Positions 61,326-64,000 of a stretch of DNA of 64,000 bases are shown in pieces. Source of the stretch: Linnemannia elongata (taxonomy: Eukaryota; Mortierellomycota; Mortierellomycetes; Mortierellales; Mortierellaceae); the NCBI GenBank assembly GCA_036320915.1, contig JAXBDG010000002.1, positions 1,364,001-1,428,000 of the forward strand, in the 5' to 3' direction. The notes beneath the pieces are model-generated. The model did no database searches. It was not told the origin of the DNA and worked only from the letters and a program-made list of their open reading frames with translations. A program made the translations under genes and the position numbers. How positions within the stretch are numbered: the stretch's first letter is position 1; every line of letters begins with the position of its first letter.

Positions 61326-64000
61326 CTATGCACCATAACGGTTCTCGAGGTCAGAATATAACGTGGCTTCAAACCTCGACCCAAACGTCGACTCGCCATT
61401 CTTGCCGCCAGCACCAGCACGACCACCAACAGTAGGAACCATCAACGTCCCATCCGCCCCCGCAACTCCTCCTCCTGCGCCGTCAACACCACCATTACCA
61501 CCACTGGCAATAACAACCCCGCCAGGGTACAGACTGGAATAGTTCATCGTCAGGCCAACACCCATCTCGGCAAAGCGTGTCATCTCACACTGACGAATCC
61601 TCTCCAATTGACACTTAAGCAGCTTGATCCCGTCCTCGGCAGCCGTCAGGCTCAGATGGTGGTGCTTCTTGGTGCCCGCTGCGACGCCAGGGTTCAGGTT
61701 TGTTGATGAGGATCCTGTCAATCCACTATTGTTGTTGCCGCCTGGAGGTGCAACGTAGCTCTCGCCCATCGAGACGGCTCCCACTGTGTTCGAGCTACCA
61801 CCCCCGCTGTACGCCGGCTGGGCGACCATAGGAGAAGCTCCGTTCGTCAACTGGTTATGACTATTGTGACCTCCACCATGCTGTCCAACAATCGCACTAA
61901 TGACCTCATCCTGGCCATCCGCGGTCCAGAGTCGAACCCGCTCACGATCCAACAGTGTCGCAACCAATTTCAGGTTGCGATCCTTGACCACCGTGATCTG
62001 CTTCTTGTACTCTGTAATCGTCGACAGAAGATGCAAATGGACCGAGCGCAACTTGTCCATCTCAGCCGAGATCAGCGCATGTCGATCCAGCTCAGAGCCA
62101 CCGGCCAGGGATCCGCGGTCAGAGTACTCGTAGCTAGCCCGGGAGGGTGGTGTCGAGAAGTTTTCCTCGTCGTTTTCGGACAGTGTTGGTGGAGAGGAGA
62201 CCCGACGAAGGACTGAAGCTCGCTCAGCACGAGAGATCGATAGAGACCGCGAGACAGAGTCTCGATCACCACCGGTCTTGGATCCTCCTCCATTACCGCC
62301 AGCGTTTCCATCGTTGACGCTGTTGACAAGAGTACCAGTGCTGTCTCCATTACTCTCTACCTGACCAAGTCCTGATCCACCCAACGCAGTCGAGTACCGG
62401 GAAGATGTTGCCAAGGCACGGCTCTGGATTGAGCTCTTGCGGGCGGTATCGGCGCTCGAGATTGACCCCTCATCGTCGTCATCCAAGATCTTGTTCAACC
62501 CACCCCCAGTAATCTTGACCTCCCCGACAATCTCCCACACCTTCTCGACCTCAGCCTTGCGGTGCTGGATCAATCGATCAAGTTCCTGTTGGAGACTCCG
62601 GAGCTGGTTCCTGAGGGTGCCGACCTCATCATAAAGACCTGCGATCTGGTCGTTCAAGTTCGACAGTTCTTGATCGGCCAGCACCAACGAGGCCCTGGAC
62701 TCTGCTAGCGACGTCTTGAGGCTGACGATCTGGTGCGTCGTCGTCATCTGGAGGGCATAGAGAGTCGAGCACAGAGACTGAATAAACAACTTGTGGTCGC
62801 TAATTGAGCACGACTGGGTGTAATGGTCGATAGACGCCGTCGACAGTCTCGAATCGATCGCCTCCTGGTCATCACCCTCATCCACAACACTGCAAGAGTT
62901 CCTCCACAACTGCGAGCTCGCCCTCTCAGCATTCGCATTATCCTCTTCTGCCGCCATCTCAGCCGCCAGCTCCATCCCCTGTGCGACCGCAGCCGCAATA
63001 GCCTCTCTTCGTTTCTCTGTCGCTGCATCCTCTGGTTGAGACCCCTCGAGTTTGACCAGCAAACCCCTCAGCAGCTCCTGGGGCCCAATCTTGCGCATCA
63101 ACTCCCTAACACGGTCTAAGTCCTTGAGCTTCGACTGCTTCTCATCCCTGTAATCCTGCAGATCCTTCTTGAGCTTGTTGTAGTAAGTCGTCACAGACTC
63201 GGCCTGGTCCATGAGCTCATTGAGCTGGCTCTGGAGCTTGATCTGCTCCTTCATAAAGTTGGGCTGCGTATCAGCCTTGAAAGGCTGCGAGACAATCTTC
63301 TCGACATTCTCGTCGAGTTTCTTCTGGAGGCCGTCGAGGTAGAGACATTTGCGGTAGATCTGTTCCTTGGCCCGGGTGCATTCCTGAAGACGTGTATCGG
63401 CTTCTTCGGCATCCCGCGAGATCTCGGCCAGGTTTGCCATCAGGATCTCAAAGACCAGTTCGATTTCCTCAAGGCTTGGGAACTCTTCTTGTGGATTGCC
63501 GTTCTCGTCGATCGTGATGAAGAGGGGCTCATCCTGTGGGTTGTGGGGTGTCTTTGAGACAAAGACCTTGGTGGCGCGAGGACGGGTGACCAAAGAAGAC
63601 GATACGGTTGACGAGTTATTGCCATCTGTGCCTGCCCCACCAGCACCTCCAGCACCAGCACCGTTGGCACCGCCGCCGTTCTGCGAGTCCGAGTTGTCTG
63701 CTTCCGATTGTCGAATACCCTCGAGCTCAAGCATGGCTTGCTGCCACCTCTCCTTGAGACTATCATTTGCTAGCTCCAACCTCGCCGTCTGGGCTTTGGA
63801 CAGTTCCAACTCGTGCTTGAGAGTTGCCACCATGTCTTGCTCACCCTGGTCAGCCAACGGCTTGGAAGCGGACGCCTTGAGGACAAAGGACCAATCAGCC
63901 GTCACGGGTGCCGAAGAAGAGTCACCATGGCCGGCAACACTGGGGGTGACAATGCCACTTGCTATACGTTGTCGCTTGATCTGCTCATCCTCTTGGACCA
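61326..64000 (-). CDS. Unrecognised large coiled-coil protein, 5' end outside the window
   Basis: The open frame runs without a stop from the window edge to the stop at 61326, at least 890 residues and no intron. No start codon is claimed: the frame continues upstream of the internal GTG/ATG codons (VQEDEQIKRQRIASG at the edge). Several long coiled-coil stretches are visible: ~63720-63840, ~62990-63470 (RAKEQIYRKCLYLDGLQKKLDE and LKKDLQDYRDEKQSKLKDL) and ~62530-62760. A helix pair lies at ~62000-62090. Between them are Ser- and Gly-rich linkers, and the C-terminal 150 residues are Gly/Asn/Val-rich, ending ATLYSDLENRYGA. I see no signal peptide, membrane span or catalytic motif. A cytoskeletal or membrane-trafficking scaffold is a guess from architecture only. 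Confidence 0.75.
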   Translation of the reverse strand, partial: VQEDEQIKRQRIASGIVTPSVAGHGDSSSAPVTADWSFVLKASASKPLADQGEQDMVATLKHELELSKAQTARLELANDSLKERWQQAMLELEGIRQSEADNSDSQNGGGANGAGAGGAGGAGTDGNNSSTVSSSLVTRPRATKVFVSKTPHNPQDEPLFITIDENGNPQEEFPSLEEIELVFEILMANLAEISRDAEEADTRLQECTRAKEQIYRKCLYLDGLQKKLDENVEKIVSQPFKADTQPNFMKEQIKLQSQLNELMDQAESVTTYYNKLKKDLQDYRDEKQSKLKDLDRVRELMRKIGPQELLRGLLVKLEGSQPEDAATEKRREAIAAAVAQGMELAAEMAAEEDNANAERASSQLWRNSCSVVDEGDDQEAIDSRLSTASIDHYTQSCSISDHKLFIQSLCSTLYALQMTTTHQIVSLKTSLAESRASLVLADQELSNLNDQIAGLYDEVGTLRNQLRSLQQELDRLIQHRKAEVEKVWEIVGEVKITGGGLNKILDDDDEGSISSADTARKSSIQSRALATSSRYSTALGGSGLGQVESNGDSTGTLVNSVNDGNAGGNGGGSKTGGDRDSVSRSLSISRAERASVLRRVSSPPTLSENDEENFSTPPSRASYEYSDRGSLAGGSELDRHALISAEMDKLRSVHLHLLSTITEYKKQITVVKDRNLKLVATLLDRERVRLWTADGQDEVISAIVGQHGGGHNSHNQLTNGASPMVAQPAYSGGGSSNTVGAVSMGESYVAPPGGNNNSGLTGSSSTNLNPGVAAGTKKHHHLSLTAAEDGIKLLKCQLERIRQCEMTRFAEMGVGLTMNYSSLYPGGVVIASGGNGGVDGAGGGVAGADGTLMVPTVGGRAGAGGKNGESTFGSRFEATLYSDLENRYGA

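Overview
The window is nuclear DNA of a filamentous fungus. The genes are rich in short GT-AG introns of about 40-150 bp, the promoters are pyrimidine-rich, and long homopolymer runs are common. The set of proteins (a fungal DUF3684 GHKL-ATPase, an LCB1-type serine palmitoyltransferase, fungal-type secreted precursors) and the overall style suggest an early-diverging zygomycete-type lineage, probably Mortierellomycota. This placement is an inference from protein style, not from a search.

Region 1 (0.8-23.7 kb) holds mostly recognisable housekeeping genes. A UVSSA-like transcription-coupled repair factor (minus) is divergent from a 1,776-residue DUF3684 protein (plus). That protein carries an N-terminal HSP90/sacsin-like ATPase fold, a CUE-like segment and a C-terminal HELAH motif. 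It converges on LCB1 (minus, 8 exons), the first enzyme of sphingolipid synthesis. Next come an unrecognised Ser-rich protein (minus), a 4.5 kb intergenic region, and an unrecognised coiled-coil protein with a C-terminal membrane segment (plus).

Region 2 (23.7-38.0 kb) is the accessory part. It contains a one-direction array of small secreted-protein genes on the minus strand, separated by 0.9-2 kb of gene-poor DNA. At least six intact members and one broken one share a signal peptide ending in S-A-(V/A)-P. Most then carry repeated units of the form acidic spacer, (V)ELSKRR, a 12-17 residue core, (K/R)RD. The layout is that of Kex2-processed repeat peptide precursors. Units are shared between genes, decayed units lie downstream of stop codons, and one copy has lost its start codon. 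An element with about 255 bp inverted arms, probably a TA-flanked MITE, sits beside that broken copy.

Region 3 (38.6-49.5 kb) contains an XRCC4-like end-joining factor (minus) with a long RG-rich and acidic tail. It is divergent from a 90-residue DUF4536/DMAC1-like membrane protein (plus). A 1,671-residue receptor-shaped protein (minus) follows: signal peptide, ectodomain, Gly-rich stalk, one membrane span, PGGPSG repeats, many TERTxxGExRxI repeats, and a C-terminal kinase fold lacking both catalytic aspartates.

Region 4 (49.5-64 kb) starts with 5.3 kb of simple-sequence-rich intergenic DNA. It ends with a TRP-like ion channel of about 1,600 residues with a propeller-like N-terminus (minus, 11 exons) and the 3' part of a large coiled-coil protein running off the window (minus). 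Exon joins for UVSSA, DUF3684, LCB1, XRCC4-like, DMAC1-like and the pseudokinase were worked out by hand from splice sites. Each gives a total length divisible by three.
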